Shown here: in pieces, positions 53,483 to 63,137 of the stretch
Layout: the number at the start of each line of letters is the position of its first letter
Position numbering within the stretch: position 1 is the stretch's first letter
DNA from: Pseudomonas fragi
GTDB taxonomy: Bacteria; Pseudomonadota; Gammaproteobacteria; Pseudomonadales; Pseudomonadaceae
Reading direction: 5' to 3'
NCBI RefSeq assembly: GCF_025426255.1
Contig: NZ_CP104861.1
Coordinates: 1,922,001 to 1,986,000, forward strand
Length of the DNA: 64,000 nucleotides
Translations under genes and position numbers: made by a program
Notes under the pieces: generated by a model
What the model was told of the DNA's origin: nothing
What the model saw: the letters and a program-made list of their open reading frames with translations, nothing else
The model's database searches: none

Positions 53483-56400
53483 GGGAAGTTTCTCCAGCAA
53501 CAGCGCGATTTTTTTCACGGCCGTGCACCAGGCTGAACACCACGGGCACGAACAGCAGGGTGGCAACGGTGGCCAGCATCAGACCGCCAATGACGGCGCG
53601 TCCGAGCGGGGCGTTCTGTTCTTCTGACAGGGCCAGTGGCAGCATGCCGATCATCATCGCCAGAGCGGTCATGCACACCGGTCTGAAGCGCGTGTAGCCT
53701 GCTTCGAGCGAGGCCTTGAGGGCATCGCCATGTTCGGCCAGCCGCTCTCGGCAAAAGCTCACCACCAGAATCGAGTTGGCCGTGGCCACGCCCATGCACA
53801 GGATGGCCCCGGTCAATGCAGGCACCGACAGCGAAGTACCGCTGAGAAACAGCATCCACACGATCCCGGCCAAGGCTGCGGGCAGGGCGGTGATGATCAC
53901 AAACGGATCGACCCAGGACTGGAAGTTGACCACGATCAGCAGGTAGATCAGCACTACCGCGCCCAGCAAGCCGAAGCTCAAGCCGCTGAAGGCTTCATGC
54001 AGGGCGTCGATCTGGCCATGCAGGCTGATAGTTGCGCCTTTTGGGCGCAGGTCGGCCGCGCCATCAATGACCTTTTGCACATCCGCCGCCACTGAGCCCA
54101 AATCACGGCCTTGAATGTTGGCGTACAGATCCAGCGTCGGCTGGATGTTGTAGTGCGTGACCACGGCGGGGCTTTCAACCCGGCTGATGGTCGCCAGCCC
54201 GCCAAGGATTTGTGACTGGCCGTTGCTGCCCGTTATCGGCAAGGCTTCAAGGGCCGGCAGGCTGTCCAGACGGTATTGCGGGGTTGCCGCAACCACCCCG
54301 TAAGACACGCCGTTTTGCGGGTTGAGCCAGAAGGTCGGAGCCACCTGAGAGCTGCCGGCCAGAGACGCCACCATGCTGTTGGTGACATCGCGTTCGGTAA
54401 TCCCCAGGCCATTGGCGCGCAGGCGGTCCACGTTGACTTGCAGCGACGGGTAGCCCACCGACTGCTGAATGCGCAGATCGGCAATCCCGGGCACGTGCTG
54501 CAAACGTCGTTGCAGTTCCAGGGCATAGGCGCGGTTGGCCGCGTCGTCACGCCCGGAGATTTTCACGTCCAGTGGTGCTGGAGCACCGAAGTTGAGGATC
54601 TGGGTGCTGATATCTGCGGGCATAAAGGCAAACTGGCTGCCGGGGAAACTTTCGGGCAGGGCTTCGCGCAAGCGTTTAACGAAGTCGGCAGTGGGGCTGT
54701 GATCTGCCTTGAGCGTGATTTGAATATCGCCGTCTTGTGGGCCGATAGTGCCGCTGCTGCTGTAGGCCATATCGATACCGCTCAATGGAATGCCGATGTT
54801 GTCGATCACCGTGTCCAGTTGTTCGGCGGGGATGATTTCGCGGATCCGTGATTCGATGCGGTCGAAGTCGGCGGCGCTTTCTTCGATACGGGTGCCCAGT
54901 GGCAAGCGCACATGCAGGGCCAGCGCTCCGGCATCGGTAGCCGGGAAAAAGTCCTGGCCCAAGCTTGGCAGCAGTGCAAACGAGGCCAGCACACAAGCCA
55001 TAAAACCCAGCAAAAAGCGTTTGCGATTGGCCAGCGCCAGTTCCAGAACACCGTAATAGGCATCCCGCACAGCTGAAAAACGGCGTTCGAACCCCAGCTG
55101 GAAATTCAGCAGAGCACGCACCGGCGCCGAGTGCTGTTTGCTGTGCTGATCGCCCTCGTGATGGTTGATGTAGCCGTCTTCCGGATGATGCCCGGCACCT
55201 TGCTCCGGCACATGTGGCTTGAGCAGCAACATAGCCAGGGTTGGCACCAGGGTGCGCGACAGAATAAACGAGCTACCCATGGCGAAAATCACCGACAGTG
55301 CCATGGGGCGAAACAGGTAACCGGCAATTCCCTGCAACATGAACATCGGCACAAACACGATGCAGATACACAGCAGCGACACGAATGCCGGGCCGACAAT
55401 CTGTTTGGCGCCATCGAGAATCGCATCGCGCACTGACTTGCCTTGCTCAAGGTGCCAGTTGATGTTCTCGATGGTCACCGTCGCATCGTCCACCAGAATC
55501 CCCACCGCCAACGCCAGCCCCCCCAGGGTCATGACATTCAGGGTTTGCCCGCTGAGGGCCAGCAGGGCAATGGCCGAGAGCACGGCCAGCGGGATCGATA
55601 CGGCGATGATCAGCGTGGAGCGCCAACTGCCGAGAAACAGCAGGATCATGGCGCTGGTCAGCAAGGCGGCAATGATCCCTTCCTGCGCCACGCTGCCCAC
55701 CGATTGTTTGACGAACACCGAGGCGTCGCCCAGCAGCGAGGTCTTAAGGGATGGCGGCAAGGTTTCATTGATGCGCGGCAGCATCCCGCGGATCCCGTCG
55801 ATGATGGACAGGGTCGAGATATTGCCGTTCTTTAACGCGGGCATCAGCACGGCGCGATGGCCGTCCACGCGCACAATATTGGTTTGCGGCGGTGAGCCGT
55901 CACGCACGTGGGCCACCTGACCGATGGTGATCAGCGCGCCATTCACGGTCTTGATCGGCAGGTCGTTCAGCTCATCGATGGCCTTGGGGCTGTTGTTGAG
56001 CAGCACCGTGTATTCATAGGTGCCGAGCTTGGCGGTGCCCACCGGGATGATCTGGTTCTGCGCCGCCAATGCATTGCCTACGTCCTGTGCCGACAGGCCT
56101 TTGGCTGCCAGTGCTTGTGGATCAAGATCAAGGGTGATCTGGCGCTGCTTGCCACCCATTGGGGTGGGCATGGCCAGGCCGGGCAGGGAACTGAGTGGCA
56201 GGCGGATATTGTTTTGCACCAGGTCGCGGATTTTTGCTTCCGAGAGCGTAGGGCTGGAGAACGCCAGTTGCAGGATCGGCACCGTTGAGGCGCTGTAGTT
56301 AAGAATCAGCGGCGGGGTGATACCCGGCGGCATCTGCTTGAGCACGGTTTGTGACACGGCGGTCACTTGTGCGTTGGCGGTACGGATATCGACGCCTGGC

Positions 56401-56693
56401 TGAAAGAAAATTTTCACGATGCCCATACCGGGCAATGACTGCGACTCGATATGTTCGATGTCGTTGACTGTGGTGCTCAGTGATCGCTCATAGGTATAAA
56501 TCACCCGTCCTGCCATGTCGGCAGGCGCCAGCCCGGTGTATTGCCACACCACGGCGACCACCGGAATGCCAATGTCAGGGAACACATCAGTGGGAGTGCG
56601 CACGGCCGCGAGGGGCCCGATGATGCAGATGAAAATCGCCAGCACGATAAACGTGTAGGGCTTGTGCAGTGCGGTCTTTACCAGCCCGAGCAT
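53472..56693 (-). CDS. RND efflux pump permease
   Basis: A 1073-residue inner-membrane RND transporter with the two-fold repeat of 6 helices plus large periplasmic loops. The proton-relay aspartates are in GILVDDATVTIEN (Asp402, Asp403). First gene of the operon, followed by adaptor and channel. The cytosolic loop between helices 6 and 7 has an unusual His-rich stretch (about 494-522, seven His). The family resembles acriflavin-type pumps, not the MexB or CzcA clades I know best; the substrate is not deducible. Regulator genes are absent nearby. Confidence 0.92.
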   Translation of the reverse strand: MLGLVKTALHKPYTFIVLAIFICIIGPLAAVRTPTDVFPDIGIPVVAVVWQYTGLAPADMAGRVIYTYERSLSTTVNDIEHIESQSLPGMGIVKIFFQPGVDIRTANAQVTAVSQTVLKQMPPGITPPLILNYSASTVPILQLAFSSPTLSEAKIRDLVQNNIRLPLSSLPGLAMPTPMGGKQRQITLDLDPQALAAKGLSAQDVGNALAAQNQIIPVGTAKLGTYEYTVLLNNSPKAIDELNDLPIKTVNGALITIGQVAHVRDGSPPQTNIVRVDGHRAVLMPALKNGNISTLSIIDGIRGMLPRINETLPPSLKTSLLGDASVFVKQSVGSVAQEGIIAALLTSAMILLFLGSWRSTLIIAVSIPLAVLSAIALLALSGQTLNVMTLGGLALAVGILVDDATVTIENINWHLEQGKSVRDAILDGAKQIVGPAFVSLLCICIVFVPMFMLQGIAGYLFRPMALSVIFAMGSSFILSRTLVPTLAMLLLKPHVPEQGAGHHPEDGYINHHEGDQHSKQHSAPVRALLNFQLGFERRFSAVRDAYYGVLELALANRKRFLLGFMACVLASFALLPSLGQDFFPATDAGALALHVRLPLGTRIEESAADFDRIESRIREIIPAEQLDTVIDNIGIPLSGIDMAYSSSGTIGPQDGDIQITLKADHSPTADFVKRLREALPESFPGSQFAFMPADISTQILNFGAPAPLDVKISGRDDAANRAYALELQRRLQHVPGIADLRIQQSVGYPSLQVNVDRLRANGLGITERDVTNSMVASLAGSSQVAPTFWLNPQNGVSYGVVAATPQYRLDSLPALEALPITGSNGQSQILGGLATISRVESPAVVTHYNIQPTLDLYANIQGRDLGSVAADVQKVIDGAADLRPKGATISLHGQIDALHEAFSGLSFGLLGAVVLIYLLIVVNFQSWVDPFVIITALPAALAGIVWMLFLSGTSLSVPALTGAILCMGVATANSILVVSFCRERLAEHGDALKASLEAGYTRFRPVCMTALAMMIGMLPLALSEEQNAPLGRAVIGGLMLATVATLLFVPVVFSLVHGREKNRAVAGETSHVV

Positions 56694-56775
56694 GCCTGAA
56701 CCTCCGAGGAGTGGAATTGCAAACCTCGGCAGTCTCCCCGTCCAAACCTAACGATCAGCTTTCAGTAACGTGAAG

Positions 56776-56789
56776 GTTCCTTTAGGAAC
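56776..56789. promoter_or_regulatory. Palindrome upstream of the RND operon
   Basis: GTTCCT-TT-AGGAAC is a perfect 14-bp dyad 82 bases before the pump start, in the divergent gap with the lipoprotein gene. It is a candidate operator for one or both. Confidence 0.35.
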
Positions 56790-56918
56790 TGCCTGAAAAT
56801 CCCTTCATTTTCATTCATTTGGCCGCAGACTCGATGAGCGCCAAGCTTGAGGTCTATTCGACGGGGCAGGTTTTATCCCTGTCGTACTTTTTGCTTTTTT
56901 CTACGAGGCGTACGTGTG

Positions 56919-57329
56919 ATGACTCTTAAACCGCTGCTGCTGATTCCGACCCTGAGCCTGGTGTTGTTGCTGTCGGCCTGTGCCGGGCCTATGCCCAAGC
57001 AAGACCCGAGCGAAGCCTGGATCGGCCTTAAAGAAGAGGGCAACAGTGACCTGATGGCCGAGCGCGTAGACGGCAAGAACATCAATGATGGTCGCTACTT
57101 TGAAGTCACCCCCGGCGCCCACCGCCTGGACGTGACCTTGTTTGAAGGCGCCACGGGGGATGAAAACCAGGTGGATTGTCAGGGCAAGGTCAATTACACC
57201 GGATTCAAGGCTGGTGAACATTACGAGTTGATCGAGTCGAGCCTGGGGCCTGAAGTCAGCGCGAGCCTGGTCGATGGCCATGGCAAGGAAGTAGCGCATA
57301 CGGCGGATTTCAACTGTATGCCGGGGTAA
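56919..57329 (+). CDS. Small lipoprotein of unknown function
   Basis: A 136-residue lipoprotein: the leader MTLKPLLLIPTLSLVLLLSAC ends in an LSAC lipobox (Cys21). The mature part is beta-rich (YFEVTPGAHRLDVTLFEG, then VNYTGFKAGEHYELIE), reminiscent of PEGA-like or carbohydrate-loop folds. Two further Cys (in VDCQGK and FNCMPG) may form a disulphide. GAGG lies 10 bases upstream of the chosen start; the frame opens 72 bases earlier. I do not recognise a named family. Confidence 0.78.
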   Translation: MTLKPLLLIPTLSLVLLLSACAGPMPKQDPSEAWIGLKEEGNSDLMAERVDGKNINDGRYFEVTPGAHRLDVTLFEGATGDENQVDCQGKVNYTGFKAGEHYELIESSLGPEVSASLVDGHGKEVAHTADFNCMPG

Positions 57330-57358
57330 GGCCTGTGCCTGCTACTAGGATGAGTGCA

Positions 57359-58771
57359 TCAGGTAAATGATTTTACGATCTTGCCCAATGTTTCCATGGC
57401 CTTTTCGCAGGCGGGGTCCCACGGGCTGCCGTAGTTCAGGCGGATGCAGTTCCTGAAGCGCTGGGTGGCCGAAAATATTGGCCCCGGCGCGATGCTGATG
57501 CCTTGGGCCAGAGCCATCTGGAACAGCTTGAGCGAGTCCATCTGCTCGGGCAGTTCCAACCACAGGAAATACCCGCCCGAGGGCTGGCTGACGCGGGTTT
57601 GGGCCGGGAAGTAGCGGGCAATCGCCGCCAGCATCGCGCTCTGTTGTTCTTCCAGGGCATAACGCAATTTACGCAGGTGGCGATCGTAGCCGCCATGCTG
57701 CAAGTAATCGGCAATGGCAGCCTGGGCAGGCATCGAGGCGCACAGTGAGGTCATCAGTTTCAGACGTTCAATTTTCTGCGCGTAACGCCCTGCAGCCACC
57801 CAGCCAATGCGATAGCCCGGAGCCAGGCTCTTGGCGAACGAGCCGCAATGCATCACCAGGCCTTCGGTATCAAAGGCCTTGGCCGGTTTCGGTGCGTGCT
57901 GGCCGTAATACAACTCGGCGTACACATCGTCCTCAATCAGCGGCACCTGATGGCCGCGCAACAATTCGACCAGCGCCTGTTTCTTGGCCTCGGGCATGGT
58001 CGCGCCGATCGGGTTCTGAAAGCTGGTCATGCACCACACGGCCTTGATCGGATGGCGCTCGAGGGTTTGCTCCAGCACCCCGAGGTCGATGCCGTCACGG
58101 GGGTGTACCGGAATTTCCACGGCCTTGAGCTTGAGCCGCTCCAGCACTTGCAGGCAGGCGTAAAACGCCGGGGCTTCAATGGCCACCAGATCACCGGGTT
58201 CGGTGACGGCTTGCAGGCACAGGTTCAGGGCCTCCAGCGCGCCATTGGTGATCAGCAGTTCTTCCATGGGCAGCATCAGCCCGCCGACCATATAACGCAG
58301 GGCGATTTGCCGACGCAGTTGCGGGTTGCCGGGTGACATGTCGGTGACCACCATGCGCGGGTCCATCTCGCGGCTGGCGGTGGCCATCGAACGGGCAAGC
58401 CGTTGCAGCGGAAACAGCATCGGGCTGGGAAAAGCCGAGCCGAACGGCACGGTGTGCGGGTCTTTGATCGAGTCCAGTACCGAGAACACCAGAGCGCTGA
58501 CATCCACCTGGGTGGACTCGGTGACGTGGCTGCTGAACACCGGCTCGCAAAACGGGCTCGGCGTATTGGCGTTGACGAAGTAGCCCGAACGCGGCTTGGC
58601 CCGAATCAGGCCGCGGCGCTCCAGCAGGTAATAGGCTTGAAACACTGTAGAGGGGCTGACGCCATAGGTCTGACTGGCATAGCGCACCGAAGGCACGCGC
58701 TGACCGGGGCCGAGCACCCCGGTGCGGATCAGTTCGGCAATATCGTCGGCGAATTTTTCGTAGCGTTTCAT
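57359..58771 (-). CDS. MocR-type GntR/aminotransferase regulator
   Basis: A 470-residue fusion: an N-terminal GntR winged helix (about 1-70: GPGQRVPSVRYASQTYGVSPSTVFQAYYLLERRGLI) and a fold-type I aminotransferase-like domain, with the PLP lysine in GSFAKSLAPGYRIGW (about 310-324). MocR proteins use PLP to sense amino compounds and control neighbouring genes, often their own promoter. No metabolic gene is paired with it; a REPIN lies just upstream. The regulated target is unknown. Confidence 0.9.
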   Translation of the reverse strand: MKRYEKFADDIAELIRTGVLGPGQRVPSVRYASQTYGVSPSTVFQAYYLLERRGLIRAKPRSGYFVNANTPSPFCEPVFSSHVTESTQVDVSALVFSVLDSIKDPHTVPFGSAFPSPMLFPLQRLARSMATASREMDPRMVVTDMSPGNPQLRRQIALRYMVGGLMLPMEELLITNGALEALNLCLQAVTEPGDLVAIEAPAFYACLQVLERLKLKAVEIPVHPRDGIDLGVLEQTLERHPIKAVWCMTSFQNPIGATMPEAKKQALVELLRGHQVPLIEDDVYAELYYGQHAPKPAKAFDTEGLVMHCGSFAKSLAPGYRIGWVAAGRYAQKIERLKLMTSLCASMPAQAAIADYLQHGGYDRHLRKLRYALEEQQSAMLAAIARYFPAQTRVSQPSGGYFLWLELPEQMDSLKLFQMALAQGISIAPGPIFSATQRFRNCIRLNYGSPWDPACEKAMETLGKIVKSFT

Positions 58772-58819
58772 TGGGTAAGGCTCGGTCCGAAGGGGCTTGC
58801 GGCACTGCTTGCTGTGATT

Positions 58820-58904
58820 GTGGGAGCGGGCTTGCTCGCGATACAGGCGCTGCGGTGTTTCTGATAAGCCGCAGTGATCCTATCGCGAGCAAGCCCGCTC
58901 CCAC
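58820..58904. repeat. REPIN (paired REP elements)
   Basis: Inverted REP arms GTGGGAGCGGGCTTGCTCGC and GCGAGCAAGCCCGCTCCCAC lie 85 bases end to end, the same length as the element at 50819-50903. It is between ccoG and the MocR gene, both leftward, so it sits in front of the MocR start. Confidence 0.87.
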
Positions 58905-58920
58905 CCAGTAAATGTGCAGT

Positions 58921-60342
58921 CTAACGATTCAAGGGGGCAACAAAACGGCTTTTCGCCACACTGCGTACATTCGGCTCATCGGTGTCGGTGACCACAAACT
59001 CGATGGTTTGTGAGCTGCTTTTCGGCCTGTCGGCCAGCAGGGCAACAGATACCGGCACATCGACAATTTCGCCGGGGGCCAGGGTCAGCTCGGTTTTACC
59101 CTGCAACTGGAAGTCCTCGCTGTCTTGCAACGATACCCGATAGTGCTGCGGCTCCTGGGTCTTGTTGATGATTTTAAGGCTATAGATGTTTTCGATCTGG
59201 CCCTGGCTGTTTTCGCGGAACAGACCGCGGTCCTTGATCACATCCAGTGACACCATAGTGCGCTGGTTCAGGGCCACCACCAGCGCTCCGATCATGACTA
59301 CCAGCACCACGGCGTAGCCAATCAGGCGTGGGCGCAACAAGTGAGTCTTGCCGCCCTGCAACTCGTGTTCCGAGGTGTAGCGCACCAGGCCTGGCGCATA
59401 ACCCATTTTTTCCATCACCGAGTCGCAGGCATCGATGCAGGCAGCGCAACCGATACATTCCATCTGCAAGCCATCGCGGATATCGATCCCGGTCGGACAC
59501 ACCTGCACGCACATATAGCAGTCGATGCAATCGCCCAGTTCTGCCTGTTTGGGTTCCACCCCGCGTTTGCGCGGGCCCCGGTTTTCGCCACGGGCCACGT
59601 CATAGGAAATAGCCAGGGTGTCTTTATCGAACATCACGCTCTGGAATCGTGCATACGGGCACATATGCATGCACACCGCTTCACGTAGCCAGCCGGCGCT
59701 GATGTAGGTGGCGCCGGTGAAAAACATGACCCAGAACAGGCTGATACCGGCTATTTCGAGGGTCAGCAGCTCAGTGGCCAACGGCCTGACCGGCGTGAAG
59801 TAACCCACGAAGGTCAGCGCAGTCAGCACGCTGATGGCGATCCACAGCGTGTGCTTGGCGCTGCGACGCAGGATTTTGTTTAGGCGCCAGGGGGCGGCTT
59901 GCAGTTTTATGCGTTGGTTTCTGTCACCTTCGGTGATCTTTTCGCACCACATAAACAGCCAGGTCCAGGAGCTTTGCGGGCAGGTGTAGCCACACCACAC
60001 CCGTCCTGCAAACACCGTGATCGCAAACAGGCCAAAGGCGGCAATGATCAGCAATGCCGACAACAGGATGAAGTCCTGCGGCCAGAACGTCGCACCAAAG
60101 ATATGAAATTTGCTTTCAGACAAATCCCACAGGACCGCCTGACGGCCATCCCACGTCAGCCAGACCGTGCCGAAGAACAGTAAAAACAACAGGCCTGTAC
60201 CCACTATTCGCAAGGTGCGGAACAGGCCAGTGAAGCTGCGGGTATGGATCACGTTGTCGCTGGACTTGTTTTTGATTTTTGCGGCTCTTGGTCGAGAAGC
60301 CTCAAATGATTCAAGTATCTGGACGGGAATTTGTTCGCTCAT
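58921..60342 (-). CDS. ccoG: Cytochrome c oxidase accessory protein CcoG (RdxA/FixG)
   Basis: A 473-residue inner-membrane Fe-S protein needed for copper insertion into cbb3 oxidase. Five or more hydrophobic segments, GRVWCGYTCPQSSWTW (about 118-133) and CMHMCPYARFQ, then two 4Fe-4S motifs CIDCYMCVQVCP and CIGCAACIDAC, and a periplasmic immunoglobulin-like tail (FRENSQGQIENIYSLKIINK). It stands apart from ccoNOPQ, ccoHIS or other oxidase genes; pseudomonads often keep such an extra copy. The ATG at 60342 gives the usual MSEQIP start; 60366 is a possible alternative. Confidence 0.93.
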   Translation of the reverse strand: MSEQIPVQILESFEASRPRAAKIKNKSSDNVIHTRSFTGLFRTLRIVGTGLLFLLFFGTVWLTWDGRQAVLWDLSESKFHIFGATFWPQDFILLSALLIIAAFGLFAITVFAGRVWCGYTCPQSSWTWLFMWCEKITEGDRNQRIKLQAAPWRLNKILRRSAKHTLWIAISVLTALTFVGYFTPVRPLATELLTLEIAGISLFWVMFFTGATYISAGWLREAVCMHMCPYARFQSVMFDKDTLAISYDVARGENRGPRKRGVEPKQAELGDCIDCYMCVQVCPTGIDIRDGLQMECIGCAACIDACDSVMEKMGYAPGLVRYTSEHELQGGKTHLLRPRLIGYAVVLVVMIGALVVALNQRTMVSLDVIKDRGLFRENSQGQIENIYSLKIINKTQEPQHYRVSLQDSEDFQLQGKTELTLAPGEIVDVPVSVALLADRPKSSSQTIEFVVTDTDEPNVRSVAKSRFVAPLNR

Positions 60343-60891
60343 GGTCTTTCGCTCATCAGCCTCCATCAGGCATGCGCACTATGCCCAGCGAACTGTTTGC
60401 ATAACAGACTCAGTTATTTGAATTAAAACCGGATCAGATGGTTTCAAAGGGCTGCCTGCGACAATAGGCTGCACCCCTGGCAACGCCACGGCTTTATTGG
60501 GCTTTTACGCCTGTAACCCAGGTGTGTCGGATTGAGGCTGATTAAGGTCAAGTAAATTAGCGAATCACTGAAGTGAACCTTCACAAGGGCAATCTGTGCA
60601 TGTGTTTTGCATTGATACCTGCAGCGGCCCCCATCAACCCTTTTCAGCCTGTACCTGCGGGTGTGCGCGTGACCTCAAAGCAACACATTGCACTGTTATT
60701 GTGCGAAAACAGTGCAGTGTGCAGGGTTCTGCCCCAAGCTTTTTTTGTCGGTCATTGGGGAGTCATCAAACGATACAGATTGTCTGACAACAGCTAGTCT
60801 TTGCTCTGTCTGTGGGTTGCAGGACACGGCTCAAGTCGATGGCTAAAACGCGTGCTGGGTCATGCGTAACCTTTACCGGATGGAGAGCAGC
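60343..60891. other. Gap between ccoG and glgB, no credible gene
   Basis: Small frames here lack good codon use and ribosome sites. A strong inverted repeat, TGCACTGTT (60689-60697) and AACAGTGCA (60708-60716), is followed 24 bases later by a run of seven T (60742-60748), so a short transcript may end here. I see no clear Anr box (TTGAT-N4-ATCAA) for ccoG. Confidence 0.4.
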
Positions 60892-63123
60892 ATGGATTCG
60901 AGCAAGCAAACGGGTAAAGGGAAGGACTCATCGTTACCCGACATCTCGGATATCGAGGCGCTGACGCGGGCAGAGCATCCCGATCCGTTTTCGGTATTGG
61001 GACCTCATGGGGATGGCGAGGACGGGCAGTATATCCGGGCTTTTTTACCGGGTGCGGTCAGTGTCAACGTGGTCGCCCGTGATGGCGGTGAAGTCCTTGG
61101 CCGCCTTGATGATTCGCAGGTGCCCGGCCTTTATGTGGGGCATTTTCCCCAGGCGCGGGGGTATCTGCTGCAGGTTGACTGGGGCAATGCTGTGCAGACC
61201 AGCGAAGATCCCTACAGTTTTGGCCCGTTGCTGGGTGAAATGGATCTGTACCTGTTTGCCGAAGGTAATCATCGCGACCTGAGCAGCTGCTTTGGCGCGC
61301 AATTGATCGAGGTCGATGGCGTGCCCGGTGTGCGCTTTGCGGTATGGGCGCCGAATGCGCGGCGGGTATCGGTAGTCGGTGATTTCAATGGCTGGGACGG
61401 GCGCCGCCATCCGATGCGCTTGCGCCATCCGAGCGGGGTATGGGAACTGTTTGTGCCACGCTTGCAGGCAGGTGAAGCGTACAAGTATGAGATTCTTGGC
61501 GCCCAAGGGATATTGCCGCTCAAGGCCGATCCTGTGGCGCTGGCCACGCAGTTGCCACCTGATACCGCGTCAAAAGTGGCTTCGCCCCTGAGCATCGACT
61601 GGCAGGACGGCGACTGGATGCAAGCGCGTGCGCAGCTTCAGCGCCATGATGCGCCGCTGTCCATCTACGAGCTGCATGTGGGCTCCTGGCAGTGTGAAGT
61701 TGATGATGTTGGCGAAATAGCACGCCAGTACACCTGGCCTGAGCTGGCAGAACGCTTGATTCCGTATGTGCAGCAACTGGGCTTCACGCATATCGAGCTG
61801 ATGCCGATCATGGAGCACCCGTTTGGGGGTTCCTGGGGCTATCAACCCTTGTCGCAATTTGCCCCAACGGCGCGTTTTGGCTCGCCCGATGATTTTGCCG
61901 CGTTCGTCAATGCCTGCCATGTTGCCGGTATCGGCGTGATTCTGGATTGGGTGCCAGCGCATTTCCCCAACGATACCCACGGGCTGGCGCAATTTGATGG
62001 CACGGCGTTGTATGAATATGCGAACCCGCTTGAAGGGTTTCATCAGGACTGGAACACGCTGATTTACAATCTGGGGCGCACCGAAGTGCATGGCTTTATG
62101 CTGGCCTCGGCCTTGCACTGGCTCAAACACTTCCATATCGACGGGCTGCGAGTCGATGCGGTGGCATCCATGTTGTACCGCGACTACTCGCGTAAATCCG
62201 GCGAATGGGTGCCCAATCGTTTTGGGGGGCGGGAAAACCTCGAAGCCATCGAGTTTCTGCGCCATCTCAATGACGTGGTTGCCCATGAAGTCCCCGGCGC
62301 GCTGGTGATTGCCGAAGAATCCACGGCCTGGCCGGGTGTCAGTCAAGGTACCGATCAGGGCGGCCTGGGTTTTTCGTATAAATGGAACATGGGCTGGATG
62401 CACGATTCGCTGCACTACATCCAGCAAGACCCGGTATACCGTGCGCACCACCACAACGAGCTGAGCTTTGGCCTGGTGTACGCCTGGACCGAGCGTTTTA
62501 TCCTGCCGATTTCCCATGATGAAGTGGTGCACGGCAAGCACTCGCTGATCGACAAGATGCCCGGCGATCGTTGGCAGAAATTCGCCAACTTGCGCGCTTA
62601 CCTGAGCTTTATGTGGGCGCATCCGGGCAAGAAACTGCTGTTTATGGGCTGTGAGTTCGGCCAATGGCGCGAGTGGAACCACGATCAGCAACTGGACTGG
62701 TATCTGCTGCAATACCCCGAGCATCGGGGCGTACAGAAACTGGTTGGCGATTTGAACCGTTTGTATCGCGAGCAACCTGCGCTGCATGAGCAGGATGACG
62801 TGGCACAAGGGTTCCAGTGGTTGATTGGTGATGACGCGGCCAACAGTGTTTACGCCTGGTTGCGCTGGAGCAAGGACGGTTCGCCATTACTGGTGGTGGC
62901 CAACTTTACCCCGGTGCCGCGTGCGGGTTATCGCATCGGGGTGCCGCTGGCCGGCACCTGGCAGGAGGTGATCAATAGTGATTCGGCCGTCTATGCCGGT
63001 TCCGATTATGGCAATGGCGGCGGGGTGGTGACCGAGGAACTGCCCAGTCACGGGCAGGGTTCGTCTCTGGCCTTGAACCTGCCGCCGTTGGGGGTGTTGA
63101 TATTGCGGCCGGTGGCGGGGTAA
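60892..63123 (+). CDS. glgB: 1,4-alpha-glucan branching enzyme
   Basis: A 743-residue GH13 enzyme that makes alpha-1,6 branches in glycogen. An N-terminal CBM48-type region ([22 protein letters not shown]) is followed by the TIM barrel, with the catalytic Asp in [13 protein letters not shown], the Glu in ALVIAEEST and the transition-state Asp region in [14 protein letters not shown]. The ATG at 60892 is chosen for the GGAG 6 bases before it; two upstream ATGs in frame (60862, 60880) lack one. In other pseudomonads glgB usually follows treS/glgE; here none precedes it. It converges on the next gene with 14 bases between stops. Confidence 0.93.
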   Translation: MDSSKQTGKGKDSSLPDISDIEALTRAEHPDPFSVLGPHGDGEDGQYIRAFLPGAVSVNVVARDGGEVLGRLDDSQVPGLYVGHFPQARGYLLQVDWGNAVQTSEDPYSFGPLLGEMDLYLFAEGNHRDLSSCFGAQLIEVDGVPGVRFAVWAPNARRVSVVGDFNGWDGRRHPMRLRHPSGVWELFVPRLQAGEAYKYEILGAQGILPLKADPVALATQLPPDTASKVASPLSIDWQDGDWMQARAQLQRHDAPLSIYELHVGSWQCEVDDVGEIARQYTWPELAERLIPYVQQLGFTHIELMPIMEHPFGGSWGYQPLSQFAPTARFGSPDDFAAFVNACHVAGIGVILDWVPAHFPNDTHGLAQFDGTALYEYANPLEGFHQDWNTLIYNLGRTEVHGFMLASALHWLKHFHIDGLRVDAVASMLYRDYSRKSGEWVPNRFGGRENLEAIEFLRHLNDVVAHEVPGALVIAEESTAWPGVSQGTDQGGLGFSYKWNMGWMHDSLHYIQQDPVYRAHHHNELSFGLVYAWTERFILPISHDEVVHGKHSLIDKMPGDRWQKFANLRAYLSFMWAHPGKKLLFMGCEFGQWREWNHDQQLDWYLLQYPEHRGVQKLVGDLNRLYREQPALHEQDDVAQGFQWLIGDDAANSVYAWLRWSKDGSPLLVVANFTPVPRAGYRIGVPLAGTWQEVINSDSAVYAGSDYGNGGGVVTEELPSHGQGSSLALNLPPLGVLILRPVAG

Positions 63124-63137
63124 AGGTCGCCTCAATA

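Noticed and set aside
60573..60797. Two overlapping short frames (74 and 63 residues) in the ccoG-glgB gap
   Set aside because: No clear ribosome site, mixed composition with scattered Cys, and they overlap a strong hairpin; more likely non-coding.
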